Below, one piece after another: positions 1-8,197 of a stretch of DNA of 23,658 nucleotides. How positions within the stretch are numbered: position 1 is the stretch's first letter; the number at the start of each line of letters is the position of its first letter. The translations under genes and the position numbers were made by a program. The stretch spans positions 1 to 23,658 of the forward strand of contig NZ_JALOAN010000037.1 in the NCBI RefSeq assembly GCF_023228785.1, written 5' to 3'. The notes under the pieces are model-generated. The model made no database searches, was not told the origin of the DNA, and worked only from the letters and a program-made list of their open reading frames with translations. Origin of the DNA: Sulfurimonas sp. Lineage in GTDB: Bacteria > Campylobacterota > Campylobacteria > Campylobacterales > Sulfurimonadaceae.

Positions 1-87
1 CCAATAGTATGCAATATACGGTCTTTATTTTCAATAAAAATATCATATACAGATTTAGAAATAATTGTCTTATTTATTTAGAAAAAT

Positions 88-120
88 GAGACTGCAAAGA
101 AGAAGTTCTTTCACAGTCTC
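88..120. other. Long imperfect stem-loop upstream of greA
   Basis: GAGACTG (88-94) pairs with CAGTCTC (114-120) and AAAGAA (96-101) with TTCTTT (106-111), leaving a GAAG loop and a small internal bulge. On the minus strand the hairpin is followed by ATTTTTC, so it could terminate leftward transcription. On the plus strand no T-run follows. Bases 1-87 hold no complete gene that I can defend on either strand. Confidence 0.5.
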
Positions 121-191
121 TCTGCGTAGGAGCGAGTGAGAGATTACACTACTCAAAGTTTTTAGAAAGTTAAGAATGTACTAATTTTTGC

Positions 192-229
192 TATAATCAT
201 CCAAATAATAATATAAAAGAGAAGAAATA
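192..229 (+). promoter_or_regulatory. greA promoter (-10 box) and ribosome binding site
   Basis: A perfect TATAAT at 192-197 follows a T-rich stretch and TTTTTG, as in Campylobacterota sigma-70 promoters, where periodic T-tracts replace a strict -35 box. A purine-rich AGAGAAG just before 225 serves the greA ATG at 230. The leader would be about 25-30 nt. This is the only strong promoter visible for the following plus-strand run, which may depend on it or on internal promoters. Confidence 0.7.
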
Positions 230-727
230 ATGCAAAAAATTGAGCCTATGACACTGTTTGGATATGAAAAGCTTCAAACAGAAGTTAGAGATTTAAAAGA
301 AGTAAAGCGTCCTGCTGTTGTAAAGGCTATTGAAGAAGCCTTGGAACATGGAGATTTAAAAGAAAATGCTGAATATCACGCTGCAAAAGAAGCTCAAAAA
401 AATATAGATAACAGACTAGGAGAACTCTCAAACATATTAGCAAACTCTCGTATTGTAGATCCTAGTGAGCTTGAGCACTCAAAAGTTAGTTTTGGTTCAA
501 CTGTGGTTATGACAGATATGGATAGCGATGAAGAGGTTACTTACACCATAGTTGGAGGATGTGAGAGCAACCCAGATATGGGACTTATCTCTTTTGGCTC
601 ACCACTTGCAAAACAACTCTTAGGAAAAAAAGAGGGCGATGATGTAAAGGTAAAACTTCCAAATGGCACAAAAGAGTATGAGATAGAAGAGGTTAGATAT
701 CAGGAGATTGTTTTTGAGTGTCATTAG
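230..727 (+). CDS. greA: Transcription elongation factor GreA
   Basis: GreA rescues backtracked RNA polymerase by inserting its coiled-coil tip into the secondary channel and stimulating cleavage of the nascent RNA 3' end. The 165 residues fit the family (about 155-165). The N-terminal half is a charged antiparallel coiled coil holding the acidic tip signature GDLKENAEYHAAKE near residues 41-54. The C-terminal half (about 85-160) is the FKBP-like domain that binds polymerase, with the conserved SFGSP stretch. The ATG has a purine-rich Shine-Dalgarno and a TATAAT promoter just upstream. It is the first gene of a long same-strand run and overlaps argC by about 14 bases. Nothing unusual is seen in it. 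Confidence 0.96.
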   Translation: MQKIEPMTLFGYEKLQTEVRDLKEVKRPAVVKAIEEALEHGDLKENAEYHAAKEAQKNIDNRLGELSNILANSRIVDPSELEHSKVSFGSTVVMTDMDSDEEVTYTIVGGCESNPDMGLISFGSPLAKQLLGKKEGDDVKVKLPNGTKEYEIEEVRYQEIVFECH

Positions 728-1718
728 AGTTGGTGTTATCGGAGCTAGTGGATATACAGGGTTAGAACTTGTAAAGATTTTACTAAATCATCCAAACTTT
801 AAACTTACATATGTCGCAAATTCAGAGGGTAATATTCGCCTTGATGAGTTACATCCATCACTTAAAAATATTTGTGATATGCAGGTGCAAAAAGTCGATG
901 TTGATGTTGTAGCATCTTCGTGTGAGCTTGTCTTTTTAGCACTCCCACACAAAACTGCTATGGAGTTTGTTAAGCCTCTTATGCAAAAAGGTTTAAAAGT
1001 AGTGGATCTCTCAGCTGACTATAGACTCTCTTTGGAAGTATATGAAGAGTTTTATACAACTCACACAGATAAAGAAAATCTAAAACGAGCAGTTTATGGG
1101 CTTCCTGAGATGTTTAGAGAAAAAATTAAGAGTGCAGATCTAGTTGCAAATCCTGGATGTTTTCCTACTTGTGCACTTCTTGGACTTCTGCCATTTATTA
1201 GCAAAAGAGTAGAAAACACACCAATCATCATAGATGCAAAAACAGGAGTTAGTGGAGCTGGTAAAAAATTAAGTGATGTTACTCACTTTGTAAATGTAAA
1301 TGACAATCTTTTTGCTTACAATCCTCTCATGCACAGGCACGCTCCAGAGATAGCTCAAAAACTTGGGGTTTCATTTGATGAAGTGAACTTTGTTCCGCAT
1401 CTTGTGCCTCTTACTCGCGGTATGATATCTTCTATATATATACAAGTGCAAAAAGATATAGATGCATATAGTATCTTAGAAGAGTTTTACAAGGATGAGC
1501 CTTTTGTTCGCATCAGCAAAGATCCTGTTGATATGAAAAATGTTGCAGGAACGAACTTTTGCGATATTTTCGTAAAACAAAAAGCAAATATTCTTTTTAT
1601 ATCAAGTGCGATTGACAACCTCTTAAGAGGTGCTTCATCTCAAGCTGTTGTAAATGCAAATATTATGATGGGCTTGTGTCAAAAAACTGGGATACCAACA
1701 ATAGCTTATGTACCATAA
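714..1718 (+). CDS. argC: N-acetyl-gamma-glutamyl-phosphate reductase
   Basis: ArgC is the third enzyme of arginine synthesis: it reduces N-acetylglutamyl phosphate to the semialdehyde with NADPH in the cytoplasm. The N-terminus has the Rossmann motif GVIGASGYTG. The catalytic cysteine lies in NPGCFPT (Cys149 from this start), and the conserved HRHAPEI stretch follows in the C-terminal domain. At 334 residues it is a full-length type 1 ArgC. Two in-frame TTG codons exist, at 708 and 714. I chose 714 because AGGAG at 702-706 then lies 7 bases upstream, whereas it abuts 708. The start falls inside the end of greA, suggesting translational coupling. No other arg gene is in the window. Confidence 0.95.
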   Translation: MSVIRVGVIGASGYTGLELVKILLNHPNFKLTYVANSEGNIRLDELHPSLKNICDMQVQKVDVDVVASSCELVFLALPHKTAMEFVKPLMQKGLKVVDLSADYRLSLEVYEEFYTTHTDKENLKRAVYGLPEMFREKIKSADLVANPGCFPTCALLGLLPFISKRVENTPIIIDAKTGVSGAGKKLSDVTHFVNVNDNLFAYNPLMHRHAPEIAQKLGVSFDEVNFVPHLVPLTRGMISSIYIQVQKDIDAYSILEEFYKDEPFVRISKDPVDMKNVAGTNFCDIFVKQKANILFISSAIDNLLRGASSQAVVNANIMMGLCQKTGIPTIAYVP

Positions 1719-2448
1719 CCTTGTACTAAAAGAGGGCGCATTTGTAATTGCAGATGCACACTATTCACACACAAGAGAAGATTTTTTAGATTTTTTAAAA
1801 GCAATAAAGTTAAAAAAATTACTTCCAACTCAACTTATACTTTTGGGTGATATATTTGACACTCTTTTTGGAGAAGTCTCGTTCACTTTAGAGATAAATA
1901 CAGAGGCAATAGGCATCTTAAATGAGATCTCAAAAGAGATAGAAGTTATCTATCTTGAAGGAAACCATGACTTTAATCTTAAGAAAATATTTCCTGATCT
2001 TAAAGTTTTTGGTATAAAAAATCAACCTGTAGAGATGATCTTTAACAAGCAAAAAGTTTTGCTCTCTCATGGTGATATCGAGAGTCCACTTGGCTATAAC
2101 ATATATACAACTATCATTAGAAATCCCCTTGTCCTTAAGATATTAAACATTATTAATAATGCTTTTAATCACATCATCATTAAAAAATTAGATGAATATT
2201 TAAGCAAAAAAGATGATTGTAAAGAGTTTGTAGGCTTAGAAGAGTTTACAGCTAAAAGGCTTTTGGGTAAATACAATTGTGATATATTTATTGAGGGACA
2301 TTTTCACCAAAATAAGAGTTTTAAACTAAGAGACTTTAGATATATAAACCTAGCGGCTTTTGCTTGCAATCAAAGATACTTTATAGTAAAATCATCTAAA
2401 GATGTTGGACTTTTACTGCAAGAGAGTAGTTTTGTTAAAGTTCAATAA
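1708..2448 (+). CDS. Calcineurin-like metallophosphatase, LpxH-like UDP-2,3-diacylglucosamine hydrolase
   Basis: The protein (246 aa) has the complete dimetal phosphoesterase set: ADAH (residues 15-18), GDIFD (47-51), GNHD (85-88), SHGD (120-123) and GHFH (197-200). The GDxFD motif, the length and the gap between the fourth and fifth motifs resemble LpxH, which cleaves UDP-2,3-diacylglucosamine to lipid X at the inner face of the membrane in lipid A synthesis. The helical insert around residues 135-165, rich in Ile, Leu and Asn, could be the membrane-associating lid of LpxH. The ATG overlaps the end of argC by 11 bases. A generic metallophosphoesterase with another substrate cannot be excluded, so no symbol is given. 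Confidence 0.8.
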   Translation: MYHNLVLKEGAFVIADAHYSHTREDFLDFLKAIKLKKLLPTQLILLGDIFDTLFGEVSFTLEINTEAIGILNEISKEIEVIYLEGNHDFNLKKIFPDLKVFGIKNQPVEMIFNKQKVLLSHGDIESPLGYNIYTTIIRNPLVLKILNIINNAFNHIIIKKLDEYLSKKDDCKEFVGLEEFTAKRLLGKYNCDIFIEGHFHQNKSFKLRDFRYINLAAFACNQRYFIVKSSKDVGLLLQESSFVKVQ

Positions 2449-2466
2449 TATCAGGAGATATAAATT

Positions 2467-3408
2467 ATGCATGTGGAAAATTCGCTAAAAGTCGGCTCCA
2501 ATGAGATGGAACTTGTCGACTTTCGTATTCTAAAAGAAGAAGATGGCGAAGTATATGAGGGGATTTATGGTATCAATGTTTCAAAAGTTCGTGAAATAAT
2601 AAAGATGCCAACTCTAACAGAACTTCCAGGGACACCCAACTACATTGAGGGTATTTTTGATCTAAGAAGTATAGTTATTCCTGTTGTAAACTTAGCCAAA
2701 TGGATGGGAATAAAAGAGCCAGAAAATGTTGAGAAAAACTTAAGGGTTATTATAACAGAGTTTAACAATATCCTTATTGGTTTTGTGGTTCACGAGGCAA
2801 AAAGAATAAGAAGAATAAATTGGGCAGATATAGAACCAGCTTCATTTGCAAGTGGTTCAGGTTCACTAGATGGTAGTAAAATCACAGGTGTGACTAAGAT
2901 AGAAGGAGATAATGTACTTCTTATCTTAGATCTAGAGAGTGTAGTGCAAGATCTAGGACTTTATCAGCCAAGCATTGAGCATACTCCAGAAGAAATGGAT
3001 AGTTTTACAGGCTTAGCTCTTATCTTAGATGATAGTTCCACTGCAAGAAAAATAGTAAAAGAAGCACTTCAAAAAATGGGCTTTAGTGTTGTTGAGGCAG
3101 GTGATGGACAAGAGGGCTTAGAGAAGCTAGACGACCTTTACAATATGTATGAAGATGATCTTGCAAAGAAATTAAAAATTATTATCTCTGATGTGGAGAT
3201 GCCAAGAATGGATGGTTTTCACTTTGCAGCAAATGTTAAAGAAGATGGAAGATTTGATAAGATTCCTATAGTTTTTAACTCTTCAATTAGTGATCATTTT
3301 AGTGAAGATAGAGGAAAAGAAGCTGGAGCTGAGGCTTATCTAGTTAAGTTTGAAGCAACAGCATTTTATGATGAAATAGCACGAATAGTTCGTGCTCATA
3401 TGAAATAG
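2467..3408 (+). CDS. cheV: Chemotaxis coupling protein CheV (CheW domain plus receiver)
   Basis: CheV joins a CheW-like scaffold (residues about 15-165), which links chemoreceptors to CheA, with a C-terminal receiver domain (about 180-310) phosphorylated by CheA to tune coupling. The receiver has the acidic pair in LILDDSS, the phosphoacceptor Asp in ISDVEMPRMDG, a Ser in FNSS and the conserved Lys in YLVKF. The 313-residue length matches the family. AGGAG at 2453-2457 lies 9 bases before the ATG. The gap to the preceding gene is only 18 bases and cheA follows after 10, so cheV, cheA and cheW form a compact unit typical of Campylobacterota. Confidence 0.95.
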   Translation: MHVENSLKVGSNEMELVDFRILKEEDGEVYEGIYGINVSKVREIIKMPTLTELPGTPNYIEGIFDLRSIVIPVVNLAKWMGIKEPENVEKNLRVIITEFNNILIGFVVHEAKRIRRINWADIEPASFASGSGSLDGSKITGVTKIEGDNVLLILDLESVVQDLGLYQPSIEHTPEEMDSFTGLALILDDSSTARKIVKEALQKMGFSVVEAGDGQEGLEKLDDLYNMYEDDLAKKLKIIISDVEMPRMDGFHFAANVKEDGRFDKIPIVFNSSISDHFSEDRGKEAGAEAYLVKFEATAFYDEIARIVRAHMK

Positions 3409-3418
3409 GAGTGTAAAT

Positions 3419-5854
3419 ATGGATGAATTTCAAGAGATATTGCAAGATTTTTTAGTTGAAGCTTTTGAGCTTGTTGAAAAACTAGATGAAGATTTAGTTG
3501 AGTTAGAATCAACACCAGAAGATTTAGAACTTCTAAATGGAATCTTCCGCGTGGCACATACTATAAAAGGTGCTTCATCATTTTTAAACTTTGATGTATT
3601 AACTCATCTTACTCATCATATGGAAGATGTTTTAAACAAAGCTAGACATGGAGAGCTAATTATTACTCCAGATGTTATGGATGTTGTTTTAGAGTCTATT
3701 GACCTTATGAAGTCACTCTTAAGTATTATTCGTGATACAAGTTCTGACGCTGGAGTTGATGTCTCAGAATGCGTTGTAAGACTAGATAAAATTAGCGGTG
3801 GAGATGGAGATGTTCCAACTCCAGTAGCATCAGCACCTATTATTGAAGCAACTTTAGATGAACCAGAAGAAGCAAAAGAAGAGGAAGATGAGCCAGATTA
3901 TGACAATATGTCCGATGATGATGTAGAAGCTGAGATACAAAGACTACTAGAACAAAGACAAGAAGAAGACAAGGCTAAAAGAGCAGCTAAAGTTGCGGCG
4001 GGTGAAGAAGTTTTAGCTCCTCCTCCAGATCCAGATGAAGAAGCTCCATCAGAACCTGCTAAAGCATCAAAACCAGAAAAAAAACCAGAGCCAAAAGCAG
4101 AGCCTATTAAAGCACCAGTTCCACGAGCTTCAACGAAAGCAAAATCGATGAATGATGATGAAGGCTTAGATGCAAAAGCGGCAGCTCCAGCTAAGAGAAC
4201 AAACAACACAGTAGATCAAACTATCCGTGTTGATGTTAAGAGACTTGATCATCTTATGAACTTAATTGGCGAGTTAGTTCTTGCTAAAAATAGACTTATC
4301 AAGATAAATGATGATGTTGAAGAGAGATATGAGGGTGAAGAGTTCTTAGAAGAGCTAAATCAGGTTGTATCTATAGTTTCACTAGTTACAACAGACTTAC
4401 AAATAGCAGTTATGAAAACAAGAATGCTCCCAATAGGTAAGGTTTTTAACAAATTTCCTAGAATGATTAGAGACTTAAGTAGAGAGTTAAACAAAAAGAT
4501 AGAGTTAACAATAAAAGGTGAGGAAACAGAGCTTGATAAATCTATAGTCGAAGAGATAGGAGATCCTCTAGTTCACATCATTAGAAACTCTTGTGATCAT
4601 GGTATAGAAACTCCAGAGGTAAGACTTGCAAATGGCAAAAATGAAACTGGTACAATATCTTTAAAAGCTTACAATGAAGGTAACCAAATTGTTATCCAAA
4701 TAGATGACGATGGAAAAGGTCTTAACGCTGAGATATTAAAAAGTAAAGCACTAGAAAAAGGTCTTATTAGCGAAAAAGAAGCTGATAATATGGGTGAAAA
4801 AGAAGCATTTATGCTTATTATGAAACCAGGTTTTTCTATGGCAGCTGCTGTGACGAATGTTTCAGGTCGTGGTGTTGGTATGGATGTTGTAAAGACAAAC
4901 ATAGAAAAGGTAAATGGTATTATCGATATTGAGAGTGAAACTGGAATTGGAAGTAGCGTTAAGCTAAAGATTCCTCTAACTCTTGCTATTATACAAGCTC
5001 TTTTAGTTGGTGTTCAAGAAGAGGCTTATGCTATTCCTCTCTCATCAGTTTTAGAAACAGTTAGAATCTCAAAAGATGAGATCTACACAGTTGAGAGCCG
5101 TTCAGTTATGAGACTGCGCGATGATGTTTTATCTCTCGTTCATATTGGCGATATATTTGAAGTTGAGAGGATTTTAGACTCAAGTGAACACGCTTATGTA
5201 GTTGTGTTAGGACTCGGCGCTCAAAAACTAGGTCTTATTGTTGACTCGCTTGTAGGTCAAGAAGAGATAGTTATTAAGTCTCTTGGCGAATACTTAAAAG
5301 GGATAGAAGGAATTGCCGGAGCTACAATCCGTGGAGATGGTGGAGTAACACTTATCGTTGATGTTGTAGCACTTATGGATATAGCAAAAAATGTAAAAGC
5401 TACTTCTATGATATCTGATCAAAAATCAGAATCAGCACAATCTCGTGAGAAAACAAAGGCGAGTGACTATACTATCATGATAGTTGATGACTCTAAAACG
5501 GATAGAATGATTATGCGAAAATCACTAGAAGCAACAGGAATGAGCCTTGTTGAAGCAACTGATGGACAAGAAGCACTAAATATCTTAAAACAAGGTGACC
5601 ATCACTTTGATGCAATGCTTATAGATATTGAGATGCCTAGAATGGATGGCTATACATTAGCAACAGAGATTAAAAAATACAACAGATACAAAACGATGCC
5701 TCTAATAGCAGTTACTTCAAGAACTGGAAAATCTGATAGGATGAGAGGCGTTGAATCTGGAATGGTTGAGTATATCACCAAACCATACTCAGCAGACTAC
5801 CTATCTAGCGTAGTTCAAAGAAATGTTAACTTTAAATCGGAGTTCTTATCATGA
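3419..5854 (+). CDS. cheA: Chemotaxis histidine kinase CheA with C-terminal receiver (CheAY type)
   Basis: This hybrid kinase (811 aa) autophosphorylates under receptor control and feeds CheY and CheV. In order: an HPt/P1 domain with phosphoacceptor His47 in VAHTIKGASS; a long acidic then Pro/Ala/Lys-rich linker (about 130-260); a dimerisation domain that begins near VDVKRLDHLMNLIGEL (about 270-330); an HATPase domain with N-box HIIRNSCDHG near residue 389, then DDDGKG and GRGVGMD; a CheW-like P5 domain (about 520-650); and a receiver (about 683-805) with IVDDS and LIDIEMPRMDG. The CheA-REC fusion is the usual arrangement in Helicobacter and Campylobacter. P2 is not recognisable in the linker. 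It overlaps cheW by ATGA. Confidence 0.96.
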   Translation: MDEFQEILQDFLVEAFELVEKLDEDLVELESTPEDLELLNGIFRVAHTIKGASSFLNFDVLTHLTHHMEDVLNKARHGELIITPDVMDVVLESIDLMKSLLSIIRDTSSDAGVDVSECVVRLDKISGGDGDVPTPVASAPIIEATLDEPEEAKEEEDEPDYDNMSDDDVEAEIQRLLEQRQEEDKAKRAAKVAAGEEVLAPPPDPDEEAPSEPAKASKPEKKPEPKAEPIKAPVPRASTKAKSMNDDEGLDAKAAAPAKRTNNTVDQTIRVDVKRLDHLMNLIGELVLAKNRLIKINDDVEERYEGEEFLEELNQVVSIVSLVTTDLQIAVMKTRMLPIGKVFNKFPRMIRDLSRELNKKIELTIKGEETELDKSIVEEIGDPLVHIIRNSCDHGIETPEVRLANGKNETGTISLKAYNEGNQIVIQIDDDGKGLNAEILKSKALEKGLISEKEADNMGEKEAFMLIMKPGFSMAAAVTNVSGRGVGMDVVKTNIEKVNGIIDIESETGIGSSVKLKIPLTLAIIQALLVGVQEEAYAIPLSSVLETVRISKDEIYTVESRSVMRLRDDVLSLVHIGDIFEVERILDSSEHAYVVVLGLGAQKLGLIVDSLVGQEEIVIKSLGEYLKGIEGIAGATIRGDGGVTLIVDVVALMDIAKNVKATSMISDQKSESAQSREKTKASDYTIMIVDDSKTDRMIMRKSLEATGMSLVEATDGQEALNILKQGDHHFDAMLIDIEMPRMDGYTLATEIKKYNRYKTMPLIAVTSRTGKSDRMRGVESGMVEYITKPYSADYLSSVVQRNVNFKSEFLS

Positions 5855-6348
5855 GTGACAAACTAAAACAAGTACTAAGCAAACAGAGTAAACAACAGCA
5901 AAACGAATCTATTGATCAGTCAGATGATATAGTTCAACTAGTTGGTTTCATCATAGGTGAAGAAGAATATGCAATTCCAATTCTCTCTATTCAAGAGATT
6001 ATAAAACCTTTTACTTGGACTAGAGTTCCTCAAGTTCCTAAGTATGTTATGGGGGTTTTTAACTTGCGTGGTGCTGTTATTCCTCTTATAGATCTTCGTC
6101 TAAAGTTTGGACTTAGTGAGAAAAAACATAGTGATGAGACTCGTTTTATTGTTATGAAAGATAGAGATGATGTGGCTGGATTTGTAATAGATAGATTAAC
6201 AATGGCTATTAGAATCAAAAAAGGGAATATTGGACCTGCGCCAGATACAGTAAATGGTGATAATACTATGATAGATGGTGTTGGTAAGCAAGAAGATAAA
6301 ATCATAACAATTCTTAAAGTAAATAAGTTACTAGAGAGAGACTTTTAA
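5851..6348 (+). CDS. cheW: Chemotaxis scaffold protein CheW
   Basis: CheW bridges chemoreceptor tips and the CheA P5 domain in the array. The 165-residue protein is a single CheW-like beta-barrel preceded by a Gln/Ser/Asp-rich extension of about 28 residues. Typical segments are EYAIPILSIQEIIKP, VMGVFNLRGAVIPLIDLR and the RFIVM strand. The ATG overlaps the cheA stop codon as ATGA, so translation is probably coupled. Its own stop codon TAA (6346-6348) shares a base with an ATT that may be the start of the next gene. GAGAGAG inside the 3' end of cheW would act as that gene's ribosome binding site. Confidence 0.95.
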   Translation: MSDKLKQVLSKQSKQQQNESIDQSDDIVQLVGFIIGEEEYAIPILSIQEIIKPFTWTRVPQVPKYVMGVFNLRGAVIPLIDLRLKFGLSEKKHSDETRFIVMKDRDDVAGFVIDRLTMAIRIKKGNIGPAPDTVNGDNTMIDGVGKQEDKIITILKVNKLLERDF

Positions 6349-7454
6349 TTAACCATAAACTCTTAGATGATAAACTCTCTTTAGATTTTTCTGGAGAGTT
6401 TACACTTTATACTGTGACAATATACCAAAAAAAGATAGACAAGATTAATCTCCTTGGAATCAAAGAGGTTGATATTTATCTCGAAGATGTAGTGTACTTT
6501 GACACTGCAGCTGCTATCTTTATAAACTCCCTCAAAGAAGACTTTTTTCAAAAAAATATCAAAACTAATCTTCTTGCGACTGATAAAGATATTGTAGATA
6601 CTCTAGAATTAGTGCAAAATACAAAACATAAATCACAGCCCCTACCAAAAGAGATAAAGAAAAATTCTATAGAAGTAATAGGGGAGATTTTTTATAACTA
6701 CTATAGTGGTTTTTTAGCTTTTATGTTCTTTTTGGGTGAAGTCTTTTTAACAACTCTGAGCTACCTTAGATCTATAAAAAACATAAGATATAAAGAGATC
6801 TTATTTGAGATGAATGAGAGTGCTCTAAAAGCTCTTGGAATCATTGCTCTTACAAGTTTTCTTATTGGACTAGTTATAGCTTACCAATCAGCATTTCAAC
6901 TAAAGATATATGGAGCAAATATATTTATAGTGGATATGCTTGGTATCTCGATATTTAGAGAGTTAGCGCCTTTGATGACAGCTATTGTAATAGCTGGTAG
7001 AAGTGGTTCAGCATTTACTGCTCAAATAGGAGCTATGAAGATTACCGAAGAGTTAGATGCGATGAGAACTATGGGTTTTGACCCTTTTTTATTTTTGGTC
7101 TTACCCCGCATCATAGCACTAATGATTACAATGCCTTTACTTATCTTTGTTGCGGATATTATGGGGATATTTGGCGGGATAATCGTCTCATATATAGATC
7201 TTGGGATCTCTCCTTCACTTTTTATTGATAGATTAAATGAAGCAGTAGCTCCAAAACACTTTTTTATAGGTTTAATAAAGGGTCCGTTTTTTGCATTTTT
7301 AATAGCTTCTATCGGTGTTTATAGAGGTTTGATGGTAAAAAATGATACTCAAAGTATTGGTTTTAACACAACAAAAAGTGTAGTTGAATCTATCTTTGCT
7401 GTCATAGTTTGTGATGCAATATTCTCTATTATCTTTACAAATCTGGGGATATGA
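6348..7454 (+). CDS. MlaE-family ABC permease with N-terminal STAS domain (start codon uncertain)
   Basis: The C-terminal two thirds is an MlaE permease, the membrane part of MCE/Mla lipid transporters at the inner membrane, with the hallmark segments GLVIAYQSAFQL, FRELAPLMTAIVIAGRSGSA and ITEELDAMRTMG. The N-terminus is STAS-like, with DVVYFDTAAA marking its core. The first ATG, GTG or TTG in frame is GTG 6414, which cuts into the STAS domain and has no well-placed Shine-Dalgarno. The frame stays open upstream to the stop at 6324 and encodes a STAS-like first strand, LSLDFSGEFTLYTV. I therefore place the start at ATT 6348, 7 bases after GAGAGAG and overlapping the cheW stop. This is an inference; GTG 6414 (346 aa) is the conservative alternative. 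It overlaps the ATPase gene by ATGA. Confidence 0.88.
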   Translation: MNHKLLDDKLSLDFSGEFTLYTVTIYQKKIDKINLLGIKEVDIYLEDVVYFDTAAAIFINSLKEDFFQKNIKTNLLATDKDIVDTLELVQNTKHKSQPLPKEIKKNSIEVIGEIFYNYYSGFLAFMFFLGEVFLTTLSYLRSIKNIRYKEILFEMNESALKALGIIALTSFLIGLVIAYQSAFQLKIYGANIFIVDMLGISIFRELAPLMTAIVIAGRSGSAFTAQIGAMKITEELDAMRTMGFDPFLFLVLPRIIALMITMPLLIFVADIMGIFGGIIVSYIDLGISPSLFIDRLNEAVAPKHFFIGLIKGPFFAFLIASIGVYRGLMVKNDTQSIGFNTTKSVVESIFAVIVCDAIFSIIFTNLGI

Positions 7455-8197
7455 TGGAGGCTCTAATAAAAGTAAGAGATGTAAGAACTGTATTTGGTAC
7501 AAAAGTAGTCCATGATGGACTCAATCTAACCGTTAACAAAGGCGAGATATTTGGTCTTGTAGGACCATCAGGATGTGGGAAGACTACAGTTTTACGTGAG
7601 ATGGTAATGCTCCAAGAAATTAGCGGGGGAAAGATAGAAGTACTAGGTCATGATCTTAGTACAATATCTAGTGACAATGCACAAAAATTAAGAAGCGAGT
7701 GGGGTGTTTTATTTCAAGCTGGAGCTCTTTTTTCGTCTTTAAATATTAAAGAAAACATCTCTCTGCCACTAAAAGAATATACAGATCTCTCACAAAAAAT
7801 GATAGATGAGATCGTAAAATTTAAGATAGCTATTGTTGGGCTCAAATCAAGTGATGCACTTCTTTATCCATCACAAATAAGTGGTGGTATGAAAAAAAAA
7901 TCAGCCCTTGCTCGTGCACTTGCTATGGATCCAAAGTTACTTTTCTTAGATGAGCCAACAAGTGGACTAGATCCAATATCTGCAAGAGAGTTTGACTCTT
8001 TGATACTAAAACTTAGAGATCTACTAGATCTTAGCATCGTAATGGTGTCGCACGATCTACAATCAATTTATGCTACACTTGACAGGGTTGCTATTATAGA
8101 TGAAAAAAAGATAATCTATGAGGGTGATCTTAAAAATATCAAGAACTCTACAAACAAGTTTATACAAACATTTTTTAGGAGCGATTTTGAACAATAA
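7451..8197 (+). CDS. MlaF-like ABC transporter ATPase
   Basis: This cytoplasmic ATPase powers the MlaE/MCE lipid transporter. The 248-residue protein has Walker A GPSGCGKTT (38-46), a Q-loop Gln at 89 in FQAGALF, the signature ISGGMKKK (143-150) typical of the MlaF subfamily, Walker B LLFLDE (163-168) followed by the D-loop SGLDP, and the switch His201 in VSHD. Two ATG codons in tandem (7451 and 7454) are possible starts; the first overlaps the permease stop codon. The gene overlaps the MCE gene by 11 bases. Gene order permease, ATPase, MCE protein, lipoprotein matches Mla-type operons, but no mlaB or mlaC gene is here. The STAS domain fused to the permease could substitute for MlaB. Confidence 0.93.
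   Translation: MMEALIKVRDVRTVFGTKVVHDGLNLTVNKGEIFGLVGPSGCGKTTVLREMVMLQEISGGKIEVLGHDLSTISSDNAQKLRSEWGVLFQAGALFSSLNIKENISLPLKEYTDLSQKMIDEIVKFKIAIVGLKSSDALLYPSQISGGMKKKSALARALAMDPKLLFLDEPTSGLDPISAREFDSLILKLRDLLDLSIVMVSHDLQSIYATLDRVAIIDEKKIIYEGDLKNIKNSTNKFIQTFFRSDFEQ

Noticed and set aside
1..77. Open minus-strand frame running off the left edge with a protein-like composition (SVYDIFIENKDRIL)
   Set aside because: It has no ATG, GTG or TTG between its upstream stop (78-80) and any convincing coding stretch, and too little is in the window to judge.
3898..4209. Minus-strand ORF of 103 codons inside cheA
   Set aside because: It is a Ser/Ala/Gly-rich shadow of the Pro/Ala/Glu linker codons in cheA; no independent start signal.
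8118..8186. Upstream ATG for the MCE gene
   Set aside because: It lies deep within the ATPase gene without a ribosome binding site; TTG 8187 has AGGAG 5 bases upstream and gives a proper membrane anchor.
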